A stretch of DNA of 46,053 nucleotides from Candidatus Poribacteria bacterium. GTDB taxonomy: Bacteria > Poribacteria > WGA-4E > WGA-3G. Positions 1-7,471 of the stretch are shown here, in pieces (the stretch's first letter is position 1; each line of letters starts with the position of its first letter). The position numbers and the translations under genes are program-made. Location of the stretch: positions 1 through 46,053 of the forward strand of contig JAPPNJ010000068.1 of the NCBI GenBank assembly GCA_028818705.1. The letters are read 5' to 3'. The notes below the pieces were generated by a model that searched no databases, was not told where the DNA came from, and saw only the letters and a program-made list of their open reading frames with translations.

Positions 1-409
1 TTTCCAAAAGTTTTTTGACGATCTCAAAACGATGTTCAGTTGCTTCTGTTTCGCGCTGTTCCAATACGTAACGCTCATAATCAGATTTTACCACTTCTTC
101 CATAGGTGTATCCTCCAATGATTGCAAGTGCTTCGCCGGTTTTTGTTCGCGCAGCCAATTCAGACAAAGCCGATTCGCAATGACATACAACCACCCAAAA
201 AACTGGCTCGGATTTCTCAACGTTGAAAGGTTTTCATATGCGCGAAGGAAGGTATCTTGTGTAATCTCTTCTGCATAGTGGAAATCACCGATTTTCCGCC
301 ACGCCAGGGCGTGAACACTTTTTTGGTATTTTTTAATTAAAGTATCGAATGCTGAGTCGTCACCTGATAAAACGGCATGAATCAATTGAACATCGTCTTC
401 TCTCTCCAT
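1..409 (-). CDS. ECF-type RNA polymerase sigma factor, N-terminal part (runs off left edge)
   Basis: Reading the minus strand from ATG at 409 gives an open frame of 136 codons to the window edge. It starts MEREDDVQLIHAVLSGDDSA and contains a clear sigma region 2: KYQKSVHALAWRKIGDF, then AEEITQDTFLRAYENL and FFGWLYVIANRLCLNWLRE, as in ECF sigma factors. Region 4 and any C-terminal extension lie outside the window. A Shine-Dalgarno-like GAGGAAGGGAAC precedes the ATG, which supports this start. The protein resembles the first 130 residues of the sigma factor at 28125 (shared ALAWRKIGDFH, GWLYVIA), so the two belong to one local ECF family. Regulation and target genes cannot be seen. Confidence 0.88.
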   Translation of the reverse strand, partial: MEREDDVQLIHAVLSGDDSAFDTLIKKYQKSVHALAWRKIGDFHYAEEITQDTFLRAYENLSTLRNPSQFFGWLYVIANRLCLNWLREQKPAKHLQSLEDTPMEEVVKSDYERYVLEQRETEATEHRFEIVKKLLE

Positions 410-774
410 AGAGTTCCCTTCCTCATGAACAAATTCGGCTGCATTGACATCCACTGAAACATCTAATTAAGCACTGAGTCTCGGACTTTGTGCAATACAG
501 TCCACACAATTACTTTACCCCCAATATTAAAGACACTTTTTTTTGCCAAAACCTTACATCACATGAAAAAAATATTTTGCCAAGCAATGATTTGCAAATG
601 TGGAGATTGTGAGTTGCGAGCGGAGATAAGCTACCTGCAACCCTTGTGTGAGTTTCGCAGGACGATACCAATGAATGCCGAGGTGTTCACAGACCTTCTG
701 AACACTTATTGGTTTCCCCGGCGTTTTTGGCATTGAGAATAGCAACTTCGTCAAACTTGCTAAGGAGCATTCCA
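410..774. other. non-coding stretch, nothing firmly recognised
   Basis: This 365-base stretch lies between the divergent sigma factor and the broken transposase gene. Small open frames exist on both strands (for example minus 554-775) but none has a recognisable domain or a good ribosome site. The last 20 bases include AAGGAG, the ribosome-binding site of the orfA remnant at 775, so part of this region is probably the left flank of the former insertion sequence. No matching terminal inverted repeat was found. Confidence 0.4.
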
Positions 775-891
775 ATGGCGAAACGCAAACGAAGAACCTT
801 CACCCCCGAGTTTAAAACGGAGGTCGTTCTTGAGGCACTCCGCGGTGAAAGTCCCCAAGTAGAACTCTGTAGGCGACATAACTTCAGCGAA
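775..891 (+). pseudogene. IS3-family orfA transposase remnant (HTH part only)
   Basis: ATG at 775 follows AAGGAGCATTCCA. The 39 codons read MAKRKRRTFTPEFKTEVVLE and then ALRGESPQVELCRRHNFSE, the classical N-terminal helix-turn-helix of IS3/IS911-type OrfA proteins. Such proteins normally continue with an -LYRWKKQF-like stretch and about 50 further residues. Here the match ends abruptly at about 891, and the next bases are the 3' end of the lipoprotein gene on the other strand. OrfB is absent. It is therefore a truncated insertion-sequence relic. The exact breakpoint is uncertain by a few bases. Confidence 0.75.
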
Positions 892-906
892 CTTCATCAT
901 TCTTCA

Positions 907-1659
907 TCATTCATCGCTGGGGATAATGAAAGCGAAGCGTCCGCCAAGGTCGTCACCATTTTGATCGGCTGGGTTGAATAGCCGGGCGCGGCGGTCTTGA
1001 TCGGCGGCATCCACGACATTGTTGGATATCAGCCACAAGCCGATACCGGTTTCTTTGTGTGGGAACGCATCGTCCCTGATGATACTGAAGATTTTTGGCA
1101 CACCGTCGGCATACAGATCAATCGCTTCAGTCGCCACAAAAAACTGACCGAGCCGGTCACCCGTTGACCAGTCAGGCTGGTCGGTATACTGCAGCCGAAG
1201 CTGCGCGGCAAGCTCAGGTGTACATACTTCAAATCCGAGTTTCTTCGCCCGCTTGATAGTGGTATCAAGGGACACCAGTTCATCTTGAAGGAAGCCCATT
1301 TCTAATAGGCTCATCACAATAACATCAACCTGCTGCTCTTCTGCCTCAACAGGAAAATTCCGATGGGTAAGCACCTGCATCGACCATTTGCTGACTCTGA
1401 AGTGATTTTTGGTCAGTGAATCAAGGAGTGCCTCACCATTCTCATGGGTGCCGAGCGTCACGGTAAAATCCGCGACAATCTCTTCTTCCATATCCTGAAC
1501 TATGTCCTGATCCATAATAACCGGATCAGGGGCTGTTTCCGTGCTTGTTTTCTTGACTATTTCGGTGCCTGTTTCCGTTTCTTCGCGCGAACATGAAAAA
1601 AGAAGGACGACCGACAACAGTATAGACAGAATAACCGACAAAATTGCCGTTATTTTCAT
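907..1659 (-). CDS. small secreted lipoprotein of unknown function
   Basis: The 250-residue product starts MKITAILSVILSILLSVVLL followed by FSCSREE: a hydrophobic signal segment and a lipobox with Cys23, so export and lipid attachment are likely. A Glu/Thr-rich linker (about 24-65) precedes a globular part. The C-terminal half (about 135-245: ELAAQLRLQYTDQPDWSTGD, then FFVATEAI, GLWLISNN, and RARLFNPADQ) resembles small uncharacterised bacterial proteins with a sugar-hydrolase-free beta fold; I know no function for them. GGAGGGAAATACAG before the ATG is a good ribosome site. The stop codon lies within 20 bases of the broken IS3 orfA. Confidence 0.75.
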   Translation of the reverse strand: MKITAILSVILSILLSVVLLFSCSREETETGTEIVKKTSTETAPDPVIMDQDIVQDMEEEIVADFTVTLGTHENGEALLDSLTKNHFRVSKWSMQVLTHRNFPVEAEEQQVDVIVMSLLEMGFLQDELVSLDTTIKRAKKLGFEVCTPELAAQLRLQYTDQPDWSTGDRLGQFFVATEAIDLYADGVPKIFSIIRDDAFPHKETGIGLWLISNNVVDAADQDRRARLFNPADQNGDDLGGRFAFIIPSDE

Positions 1660-1742
1660 CTGTATTTCCCTCCATAAACGTCATTGGAGTTTCCTCCTCA
1701 CGAACTATGATGAACCTTAGAATTAATTAGACATTCAGCACC

Positions 1743-1763
1743 GGCGAGGTTAGAAACCTCGCC
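1743..1763. repeat. palindromic hairpin, GGCGAGGTT type
   Basis: GGCGAGGTT-AGA-AACCTCGCC: a perfect 9-bp stem. A related imperfect palindrome sits at 3303-3329 and a variant with a GGGACAGGTTT stem at 4219-4242, so these are members of a dispersed palindrome class sharing the AGGTTT/AAACCT core. Confidence 0.6.
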
Positions 1764-2136
1764 TACCAGGGACGGGGCGAATGTCTCTTTATTTTTAGGT
1801 TTTACTATAAATTGAATTGTTAGTTCCTTTCTAATTTTCTAAAAGTTTATGCAGTGCAAAGACAAAAACAGCCCGCGACGCAACGCTCCAACAGCGCACG
1901 TGCGGGCACAACAGAAGTTCCGACCAGCAGAAACCGTCGGCAGAGACTGTCTTATAGTGGTCGCATATTCCAACGCCTGGAATAATGAACCATCCTCATT
2001 TATTTTTAGGATTCACCATAAGTTATAATAAGACAATTTTATAATTTTTCAAATTTAAAATTATAAAAGTCTATATCTAACTGATTATATGATACTTTCT
2101 CAGAAAGTGCAAATTATGTCAAGAAAAATAATCACC

Positions 2137-2346
2137 CACTTACCCCCATTTTTTGGTTGTGTGTATTGTTTATGTGCATGTATATGGAAAAGTATGGGAA
2201 AGTCTATGAAAAGGTGATAGAATACCTCCTAAATATCAATGGCATTTGATTATAATGATTTTTTTACGCTATAACCTTTGACTTTCTCACGATTTCAGAA
2301 ACTATCACACGTAAAATCTATACGCTCATAAAAATGGGGGTAAGTG
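2137..2346. repeat. element bounded by 17-bp perfect inverted repeats (MITE-like)
   Basis: CACTTACCCCCATTTTT at 2137-2153 is the exact reverse complement of 2330-2346. The roughly 175 bases between are AT-rich and carry no open frame. Perfect 17-bp ends and lack of coding content suit a miniature inverted-repeat element; no clear target-site duplication is visible, so a large cruciform or bidirectional regulatory structure is an alternative. Confidence 0.5.
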
Positions 2347-2363
2347 ACGCAAAATTTTCTCTG

Positions 2364-2392
2364 TTGAAACAGAAATCATAATCTGTTAGAAT
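2364..2392 (+). promoter_or_regulatory. sigma-70 type promoter for the LamG gene
   Basis: TTGAAA (2364-2369), a 17-base spacer and TAGAAT (2387-2392). Transcription would start near 2399, leaving about 85 bases of leader before ATG 2484. No other candidate of this quality lies in the upstream spacer. Confidence 0.55.
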
Positions 2393-2483
2393 TTAATTGA
2401 GATAGAAGAAAACAACTGTTGTCTTCTACGCTTTGTACGCCAGAATAACATTAGACTTCTCAATTTTCAACGAAGGAGACCAG

Positions 2484-3269
2484 ATGAAAATCTTTTCAAT
2501 AATCACATTTTGCTTACTTTTATGCGCGGCATTCTCTCACGCCGACTTAATGGATGGGCTTGTTCTATACATGCCGCTTGATGAAGGCTCAGGGACCGCG
2601 ACGCAAGACTTCTCTGCCAACGGCTTTGAAGGCGAAGTCAAGGGTAACGCAAAATGGGTCGCTGGGCAACACGGGCAAGCACTCCAATTTGCGGCTGCTG
2701 CAGATCACGTCCTCATTGAAGATGATGCTGCCTTCCACATCGAAGGTGCAATCACGCAAGCAGCATGGGTGAATCTCGATAGGTTGCCAAGCGCACACGC
2801 TATTATCTTCGGTACTCGGCAGAGTGCTGCAACTCGGCATATCGGTTTCGGGTTCGGTATGAATCCAGCGAACGGTATCAAAGTCTGGACAAACGGTGCA
2901 GCCGGTGGATTCAAAGACATCAATGATAACGCAACAAAACTTGATACTGGCAAATGGTATTATCTCGCCTATACCCATACAGACGACAGCAACGGCTTAG
3001 TAGAAATCTACGTAGATGGTGAGGTAACGCACTCTGAGGAATCCGGCAACCCAGTTGCTCCTGCCGCAAATACAAGTGCGGTGACAATCGGCACCTGGGG
3101 CGGTGAAGCATGGACAGGGACCGTGGACGAGGTTCGGCTTTGGAATCGTGCACTCTCAGCCGACGAGATTAAAGCGAGCATGGACCAAGATGCAGCGTCA
3201 TTCCTGACTCCCGTAGAACCGCAAGGAAAACTCACCACGTCTTGGGCGAACATCAAGTCGAACAGATAA
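2484..3269 (+). CDS. secreted LamG/concanavalin-fold protein with C-terminal tag
   Basis: 261 residues. ATG 2484 was chosen over the in-frame ATG 2433 because AAGGAGAC lies just upstream and because it begins a clean signal peptide (MKIFSIITFCLLLCAAFSHA). The mature part is one LamG-like jelly-roll domain (about 22-225): LVLYMPLDEGSG at the start, WVNLDRLPSAHAIIFG in the middle, and the hallmark IYVDGE and VDEVRLWNRALSADEI at the end. Such domains bind carbohydrates or proteins at the cell surface; no catalytic residues are evident. The last 19 residues, PVEPQGKLTTSWANIKSNR, lie beyond the domain and match a tag seen on five other exported proteins in the window. Confidence 0.88.
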   Translation: MKIFSIITFCLLLCAAFSHADLMDGLVLYMPLDEGSGTATQDFSANGFEGEVKGNAKWVAGQHGQALQFAAAADHVLIEDDAAFHIEGAITQAAWVNLDRLPSAHAIIFGTRQSAATRHIGFGFGMNPANGIKVWTNGAAGGFKDINDNATKLDTGKWYYLAYTHTDDSNGLVEIYVDGEVTHSEESGNPVAPAANTSAVTIGTWGGEAWTGTVDEVRLWNRALSADEIKASMDQDAASFLTPVEPQGKLTTSWANIKSNR

Positions 3270-3302
3270 CTCGGTTTATTGTCTAAAGACATATACACTG
3301 TC

Positions 3303-3329
3303 GCTGGCGAGGTTTAAAACTTCGTCAGC
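3303..3329. repeat. 12-bp imperfect palindrome
   Basis: GCTGGCGAGGTT-TAA-AACTTCGTCAGC pairs over 12 bp with two G-T wobbles. It sits 33 bases after the LamG stop codon and could act as a hairpin in the transcript, but lacks a T-run, so it is listed as a repeat of the AGGTTT palindrome class rather than a terminator. Confidence 0.45.
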
Positions 3330-3416
3330 AATAATCCATCGAACAATAACTTGTCAACCAACCATTAAAACCTCTAACACTTTAAGCTTTCTGCTTAAAA
3401 GCAGAAAAGGAGGATC

Positions 3417-4205
3417 ATGATGAAAAGGTTACTTTTTGGATTAGCTTTCTGTGCTGTTCTCGCGTTTTCAGCCAACGTCGAAGCGATTTGGAACGACTCT
3501 GACCTGGTAATCTACTACTCCTTCGACAAAGATGATGATAAAGAGGCTATAGACGACAGCGGTAACGGGTTTGATGCTGAAATTGACGGCGGGGAATGGA
3601 GCAAAGACGGCCAACTCGGTGGTGCAATGGGGTGTGATGGCGCGAAAACTGCTATCAAAACCCCACCAGAGATACCCGGTGTGACCGATGTTGAACTAAC
3701 AGAGTTCACCGTGGAGCATTGGGTTATGCTTGAGGCGCTTACCGGCGGTGTCCAACAAGTCTGGGAATCATTGAATGCCGCGGGAGCCTGGCCCGCTGAA
3801 ACCTTCATTGAAGGACCTGGGAACATGACTTTCTACGTCTACGACACCAAAGGCACGGCACATCGTACACCCATCCCAGCCCTACCAACTAAAAAGTGGG
3901 TACATATCGCCGGCACCTATGACGGCAAGGTTCAGAAGTCTTACCTCAACGGCAAAGTGACTGGCGAAGAGGATTGGAGTGGAAAAACTACAATCTTCGC
4001 CTCACCCACAGGTGCCATTGTCCTCTGTAAGGACAATGAGGCAGACATTCAATACCTCAACGGATTCGTTGACGAGTTCGCCTTCTATACGCGCGCTTTG
4101 AGTGAAGACGAGATTAATGCCGACATGAATGACGGTGTTTTATTTGCCGTTGATCCGAGAGAGAAACTAAGCACCATGTGGGCAGGTATCAAGGCTGGAT
4201 ATTAA
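3417..4205 (+). CDS. secreted LamG/concanavalin-fold protein with C-terminal tag
   Basis: 262 residues beginning MMKRLLFGLAFCAVLAFSAN, a signal peptide cleaved after VEA. AAAAGGAGGATC precedes ATG 3417 (ATG 3420 is equally possible). One LamG domain follows (about 28-240): DLVIYYSFDKDDDKEAIDDS, then FTVEHWVMLE, WVHIAGTYDGKVQKSYLNG and GFVDEFAFYTRALSEDEINA. The C-terminus VDPREKLSTMWAGIKAGY is the same type of tag as in the gene before it. The two LamG genes are neighbours but differ widely in sequence, so this is not a recent duplication. It probably acts at the cell surface or in the matrix; the ligand is unknown. Confidence 0.88.
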   Translation: MMKRLLFGLAFCAVLAFSANVEAIWNDSDLVIYYSFDKDDDKEAIDDSGNGFDAEIDGGEWSKDGQLGGAMGCDGAKTAIKTPPEIPGVTDVELTEFTVEHWVMLEALTGGVQQVWESLNAAGAWPAETFIEGPGNMTFYVYDTKGTAHRTPIPALPTKKWVHIAGTYDGKVQKSYLNGKVTGEEDWSGKTTIFASPTGAIVLCKDNEADIQYLNGFVDEFAFYTRALSEDEINADMNDGVLFAVDPREKLSTMWAGIKAGY

Positions 4206-4218
4206 TCGAAAAACAATA

Positions 4219-4242
4219 GGGACAGGTTTAAAAACCTGTCCC
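4219..4242. repeat. 11-bp perfect palindromic hairpin
   Basis: GGGACAGGTTT-AA-AAACCTGTCCC directly behind the LamG stop codon. It may serve as a transcript end structure but belongs to the same AGGTTT/AAACCT palindrome class as 1743-1763. Confidence 0.55.
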
Positions 4243-4260
4243 TTAAACATGTCCCACGTA

Positions 4261-4350
4261 GGAGCGATCTCCGAATCGCGACTTTTAAAGTCCTCCTGAT
4301 AAGGAGGAGCGATCTCCGAATCGCGACTCTTAAAGCCCCCTGATAAGGCG
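4261..4350. repeat. two direct copies of a 45-bp repeat with internal palindrome
   Basis: Units start at 4261 and 4306, each beginning GGAGCGATCTCCGAATCGCG. Each holds the palindrome GCGAT-n6-ATCGC and then a TTAAAG-CCTGATAAGG stretch. A degenerate single copy (GAGCGATTCGGAGATCAC) lies at about 18808, between the two dehydrogenase genes, so this is a dispersed family. Confidence 0.65.
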
Positions 4351-4352
4351 GG

Positions 4353-4370
4353 GAATGCCATCAGGCATTC
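4353..4370. repeat. GAATGCC/GGCATTC tetraloop hairpin with ATACCGTTG flank
   Basis: GAATGCC-ATCA-GGCATTC followed by ATACCGTTG. Other copies, in either orientation and with changed but still paired stems, are at 34122-34139, 38956-38973, 38982-39001 and 43731-43748. Confidence 0.65.
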
Positions 4371-4441
4371 ATACCGTTGATTTATTTAGGAGGTTAATAC
4401 CAACCAAAAACTGAAAACTCCCTGGCCCATAGGACCTCCCC

Positions 4442-5461
4442 TTGCTAAACACAGAAACCCAGTTAGAATCATATCTATCCGAACCGACAGACGAGGTGAT
4501 AGCGGCAATCGCTGCACTGGAAGGGGATATCCTTATCCTCGGCGTCGGTGGAAAGATGGGACCAACGCTTGCTAAACAGGCAAAACGCGCCATTGACCGT
4601 GCAGGCATCACCAAGAAAGTAATTGGAGTCTCTCGTTTTTCGACACCCGGTGTACAAGAAAACTTACAAGAAGCCGGTATCGAAACAATCACCGCTGACC
4701 TGCTCTCGGAAAACAGCCTGCAAAATCTACCTGATACTCAAAACGTAATTCTTATGGCGGGAAGGAAGTTTGGCTCTACAGGCAATGAAAGTCTGACTTG
4801 GGCAATGAACAGCTACATGCCTGGACGCGTGGCGGAAAAATTTCGCTATTCTCGGTTAGTCGTTTTCTCAACCGGAAATGTCTATCCGCTGACCCCGGTC
4901 TCTTACGGCGGTTCAACTGAGAGTTCACCCGTTGCACCGCTCGGTGAATACGCACAATCGTGTCTAAGCCGTGAACGGATATGCACGCATTTCTCATCAC
5001 AATTCGGCACGCCGATGGCAATCCTACGACTGAACTACGCCATAGACCTCCGCTACGGAATACTCCTGGATATCGCCGAAAAAGTTTACACGGAAGCACC
5101 AATCTCCCTCGAAATGGGAAATGTGAATGTAATATGGCAAGGCGATGCGAATGCGATAGCATTACGGGCTTTAGCACACTGTCAAAGTCCACCGTTGATT
5201 CTCAATGTAACAGGCCCAGAGACAGTCTCTGTCCGATACCTTGCGTCATGCTTCGGCGCGTTTTTCAAGAAACCGCCACGTTTTGGAGGTGAAGAGGCAG
5301 CAACAGCACTGTTAAGCAACGCCTCTCTGTGTCACCAGTTGTTTGGATATCCACGCGTCTCCTTAGGGCAAATGATCGAATGGGTAGCGGAATGGGTTCA
5401 GATTAATGGCACAACGCTTCGCAAACCGACCCATTTCGAGGTGCGCGACGGAAAATTTTGA
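4442..5461 (+). CDS. NAD(P)-binding extended-SDR/epimerase-like protein
   Basis: 339 residues from a TTG start at 4442; no in-frame ATG precedes the Rossmann motif and no strong ribosome site is visible, so the start is the weakest part of the call. Residues 31-40 (ILILGVGGKM) form the glycine-rich nucleotide-binding loop of the NAD-dependent epimerase/dehydratase fold. FSTGNVYPLTP resembles the catalytic Ser/Thr region, but the expected Y-x-x-x-K appears as Y-A-Q-S-C, so the catalytic lysine is missing. ILRLNYAID and VSLGQMIEWVAEWV match the C-terminal substrate domain of sugar epimerase relatives. Substrate and activity are unknown. It lies between secreted-protein genes with no operon partner. 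Confidence 0.75.
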   Translation: MLNTETQLESYLSEPTDEVIAAIAALEGDILILGVGGKMGPTLAKQAKRAIDRAGITKKVIGVSRFSTPGVQENLQEAGIETITADLLSENSLQNLPDTQNVILMAGRKFGSTGNESLTWAMNSYMPGRVAEKFRYSRLVVFSTGNVYPLTPVSYGGSTESSPVAPLGEYAQSCLSRERICTHFSSQFGTPMAILRLNYAIDLRYGILLDIAEKVYTEAPISLEMGNVNVIWQGDANAIALRALAHCQSPPLILNVTGPETVSVRYLASCFGAFFKKPPRFGGEEAATALLSNASLCHQLFGYPRVSLGQMIEWVAEWVQINGTTLRKPTHFEVRDGKF

Positions 5462-5621
5462 TATTTAATCTTCAGTTATCAGCTACCAGCAGTCAGGTGT
5501 AGGTTTGGGTCGTCCAAAAGCTAACAATCGCCACAGGACTTAACTGACAACTGAAAGTGAAGCGCCGCGGAACGCTCTGAAAGCGCAGCGACCTGATAAC
5601 TATAAAAACATAGACAAAAAA
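5462..5621. repeat. dispersed repeat of the CAGTTATCAG / CTGACAACTG family
   Basis: Begins about 5470 with CAGTTATCAGCTACC and ends with CCTGATAACTATAA; the inner part carries AACTGACAACTGAAAG and an imperfect palindrome around 5559-5590. It shares GAAAGCGCAGCGACCTGAT with the copy at 6588-6740. No gene is present. Confidence 0.55.
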
Positions 5622-6581
5622 ATGCGAATTCTGTTAGTATGTCAGAGTAGTTTTTTTTGGGTGTTTGCCCTTTTAATCGACAGTGCCTTGTGTCAGCCAC
5701 ATCCGCCAGTGACGATAGCGTTCGCTTCGGATGTGAGTGGCGACTGGGAAATCTACCTGACAGATACCGTCGGGAAACCTCCGGTAAATCTCACGCGTAA
5801 TCCTGCCGCGGACTACTATCCAACGTGGGCACCTAACGGCACGCAGATCGCATTTTTTTCACGGCGAGATGGAAATCATGAAATTTACCTCATGCAGGCT
5901 GATGGCACCAATCAGCAGCGATTAACGCATCACCCTGCAACGGATAAAGCCCCAGCATGGGCACCCGATGGTAAACGCCTCGCTTTCACATCAAATCGCG
6001 ACGGGCATTTTAACATTTACCTGTTCCATCTTGATAACAATAAGGTGGCCCACGTTACGGAAAATCTGTTTGAAGACGAAGCACCTACCTGGGCACCTGA
6101 TGGAAATACGCTTGTCTTTCACTCAAAACGGGAACTTAACTGGGACATATACATCGTCAATGTAAACAGCCGAGTTGAACGGCGGTTGACACATCAACCG
6201 TTAATGGATACCTATCCGGCTTGGGCACCCGATGGCACACGGATTGTATACGCCGCCATGCACCAAAAGGCAATCCTTGCTGACTTTGACTTATACGTCA
6301 TGGACGCGGCCGATGGCGGAAATAAACAAGCACTTACTGACACACCAACAGATGAAGCCGTCCCAGCATGGGCTCCTGATGGTGATACCATTGCTTTCCA
6401 ATTTGAGAAAGACGGCAGATGGGTTATTCATCTCATGCGTGCTGATGGTAGTGAACGCCGCGAATTGATTAACAACGGGGCATGGGCAGCACAACCGAAA
6501 TGGCACATCGGTTCAGACATGCTCCCTATAGAACCGTTAGGGTTACGAATTCAACAGTGGGGCAAAATCCGAACCCCATAA
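5622..6581 (+). CDS. exported TolB-like WD40 (PD40) beta-propeller protein
   Basis: 319 residues from ATG 5622. A hydrophobic signal region (about 8-24, SFFWVFALLIDSALC) is followed by about six propeller blades, each with the motif P-[AT]-W-[AS]-P-[DN]-G-x-x-[IL]-[AV]-[FY] (PTWAPNGTQIAF, PAWAPDGKRLAF, PTWAPDGNTLVF, PAWAPDGTRIVY, PAWAPDGDTIAF). This is the PD40 repeat of TolB and its relatives, which act as periplasmic interaction scaffolds. The N-terminal TolB domain is absent and there is no Tol/Pal operon, so this is not TolB itself. The end, IEPLGLRIQQWGKIRTP, is a degenerate copy of the tag on neighbouring secreted proteins. No ribosome site is evident before the ATG. Confidence 0.85.
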   Translation: MRILLVCQSSFFWVFALLIDSALCQPHPPVTIAFASDVSGDWEIYLTDTVGKPPVNLTRNPAADYYPTWAPNGTQIAFFSRRDGNHEIYLMQADGTNQQRLTHHPATDKAPAWAPDGKRLAFTSNRDGHFNIYLFHLDNNKVAHVTENLFEDEAPTWAPDGNTLVFHSKRELNWDIYIVNVNSRVERRLTHQPLMDTYPAWAPDGTRIVYAAMHQKAILADFDLYVMDAADGGNKQALTDTPTDEAVPAWAPDGDTIAFQFEKDGRWVIHLMRADGSERRELINNGAWAAQPKWHIGSDMLPIEPLGLRIQQWGKIRTP

Positions 6582-6587
6582 CAAAAT

Positions 6588-6740
6588 GGCTATCAGTCAT
6601 CAGGGCGTTCGCTACGCTCACTTTCAGTGGTCAGCAGTTAGTTAGAGATCGTTATCGGTATTAGTAGAAATTTCTGTAAACACCACAACGCCTTACTGAT
6701 TGCTGAAAGCGCAGCGACCTGATGGCTGACTGCTACAATA
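6588..6740. repeat. dispersed repeat of the CAGTTATCAG / CTGACAACTG family
   Basis: Runs from GGCTATCAGTCATCAGG to CTGATGGCTGACTGCTAC between two genes. It contains TTCGCTACGCTCAC, a decayed form of the inner GCTACGC palindrome seen at 9914 and 43754, and GAAAGCGCAGCGACCTGAT shared with 5575-5600. Confidence 0.55.
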
Positions 6741-6754
6741 AAAGGAGAAACCTT

Positions 6755-7408
6755 ATGCGTTTCACAACTTTAGTATTAGGTATACTTTTCATGTTCGGCT
6801 TACTGCTAACAAGCGGTATAAGTTATGGCTATGAGCGGGCAATTGAGGCAGAAATGGCGGATGCGATCGAAGCACCGATGGAAATCGCTGACGACGCAGA
6901 TGCTTCTGGAGGTCAGTTTATATGGATGGAAGGACCTCCAGTCGCCGGTGGCGGCGGTGAAGGTTGGGCAGAATACATTTTGCCTATTCCAGAAGCCGGC
7001 ACCTATGCACTCTGGGGCAAAGTCATCGCATGGGATGGTAACAGTGATTCCTTCTGGGTGACGTGGCAACCTGCCGATCCAGATGAAAATGCTCAAGAAA
7101 CCCAGAACACCGAGTTCCGCTGGGGCGTCGCCCAAGGCAACGACTGGCACTGGGATCGAATTAACCACTGGCTTGACGGTGGCACGTTTGAACGGGAATG
7201 GGAAATAGAGGACGCTGGGGAAACCACACTTCGGATAGCAGTTCGGGAAGACGCCACTATGTTGGATGTGATCTTCATCACCGACAATCTTTCTGACGAT
7301 GAAGCAGAAGTAGGACCTCGCGATCCCATCCCAGCTGATTCCTTAGTACCTGTTGAACCCCAAGATAAGCTCGCTACAACATGGGCGAAACTCAAAGCGG
7401 AAAGATAG
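6755..7408 (+). CDS. secreted carbohydrate-binding-module-like protein with C-terminal tag
   Basis: 217 residues. ATG 6755 was chosen over ATG 6722 because AAAAGGAGAAACC lies just before it and it opens a normal signal peptide (MRFTTLVLGILFMFGLLLTS). The mature domain (about 30-185) begins with the AEMADAIEAPMEIADDADAS pattern and has AEYILPIPEAGTYALWGKV and LRIAVREDATMLDVIFIT, typical of CBM6/CBM35-like beta-sandwich modules that bind polysaccharide at the cell surface. I see no catalytic domain. The last residues PVEPQDKLATTWAKLKAER are the shared tag. It is followed by a close paralogue. Confidence 0.82.
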   Translation: MRFTTLVLGILFMFGLLLTSGISYGYERAIEAEMADAIEAPMEIADDADASGGQFIWMEGPPVAGGGGEGWAEYILPIPEAGTYALWGKVIAWDGNSDSFWVTWQPADPDENAQETQNTEFRWGVAQGNDWHWDRINHWLDGGTFEREWEIEDAGETTLRIAVREDATMLDVIFITDNLSDDEAEVGPRDPIPADSLVPVEPQDKLATTWAKLKAER

Positions 7409-7416
7409 TTATTGCT

Positions 7417-7442
7417 GCGGGTGGATCAGTGAATCCACCCGC
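7417..7442 (+). terminator. 10-bp perfect hairpin between the CBM-like paralogues
   Basis: GCGGGTGGAT-CAGTGA-ATCCACCCGC, 8 bases after the stop codon. There is no T-run, so intrinsic termination would be weak; it may instead separate or stabilise messages within a two-gene transcript. Confidence 0.45.
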
Positions 7443-7471
7443 GTATTTCAGAGGATAGGAAGGAGGTAACA

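Larger units (their letters stand above)
1660..2483. other. 824-base AT-rich intergenic region with repeats
   Basis: No gene is supported here. It holds a 9-bp perfect hairpin (1743-1763), two similar AT-rich tracts (about 1786-1825 and 1998-2033, both containing TTTATTTTTAGG followed by ACYATAA), a long element bounded by 17-bp inverted repeats (2137-2346) and a sigma-70 type promoter (2364-2392) reading into the LamG gene at 2484. Confidence 0.6.

Noticed and set aside
554..775. 73-codon minus-strand ORF next to the IS3 remnant
   Set aside because: No recognisable family, no ribosome site, and it overlaps the orfA ribosome-binding region; kept only as part of the non-coding stretch.
4167..4361. 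Small minus-strand ORF of 64 codons
   Set aside because: It consists of the 45-bp direct repeat read as protein (K-S-R-D-S-E-I-A-P twice).
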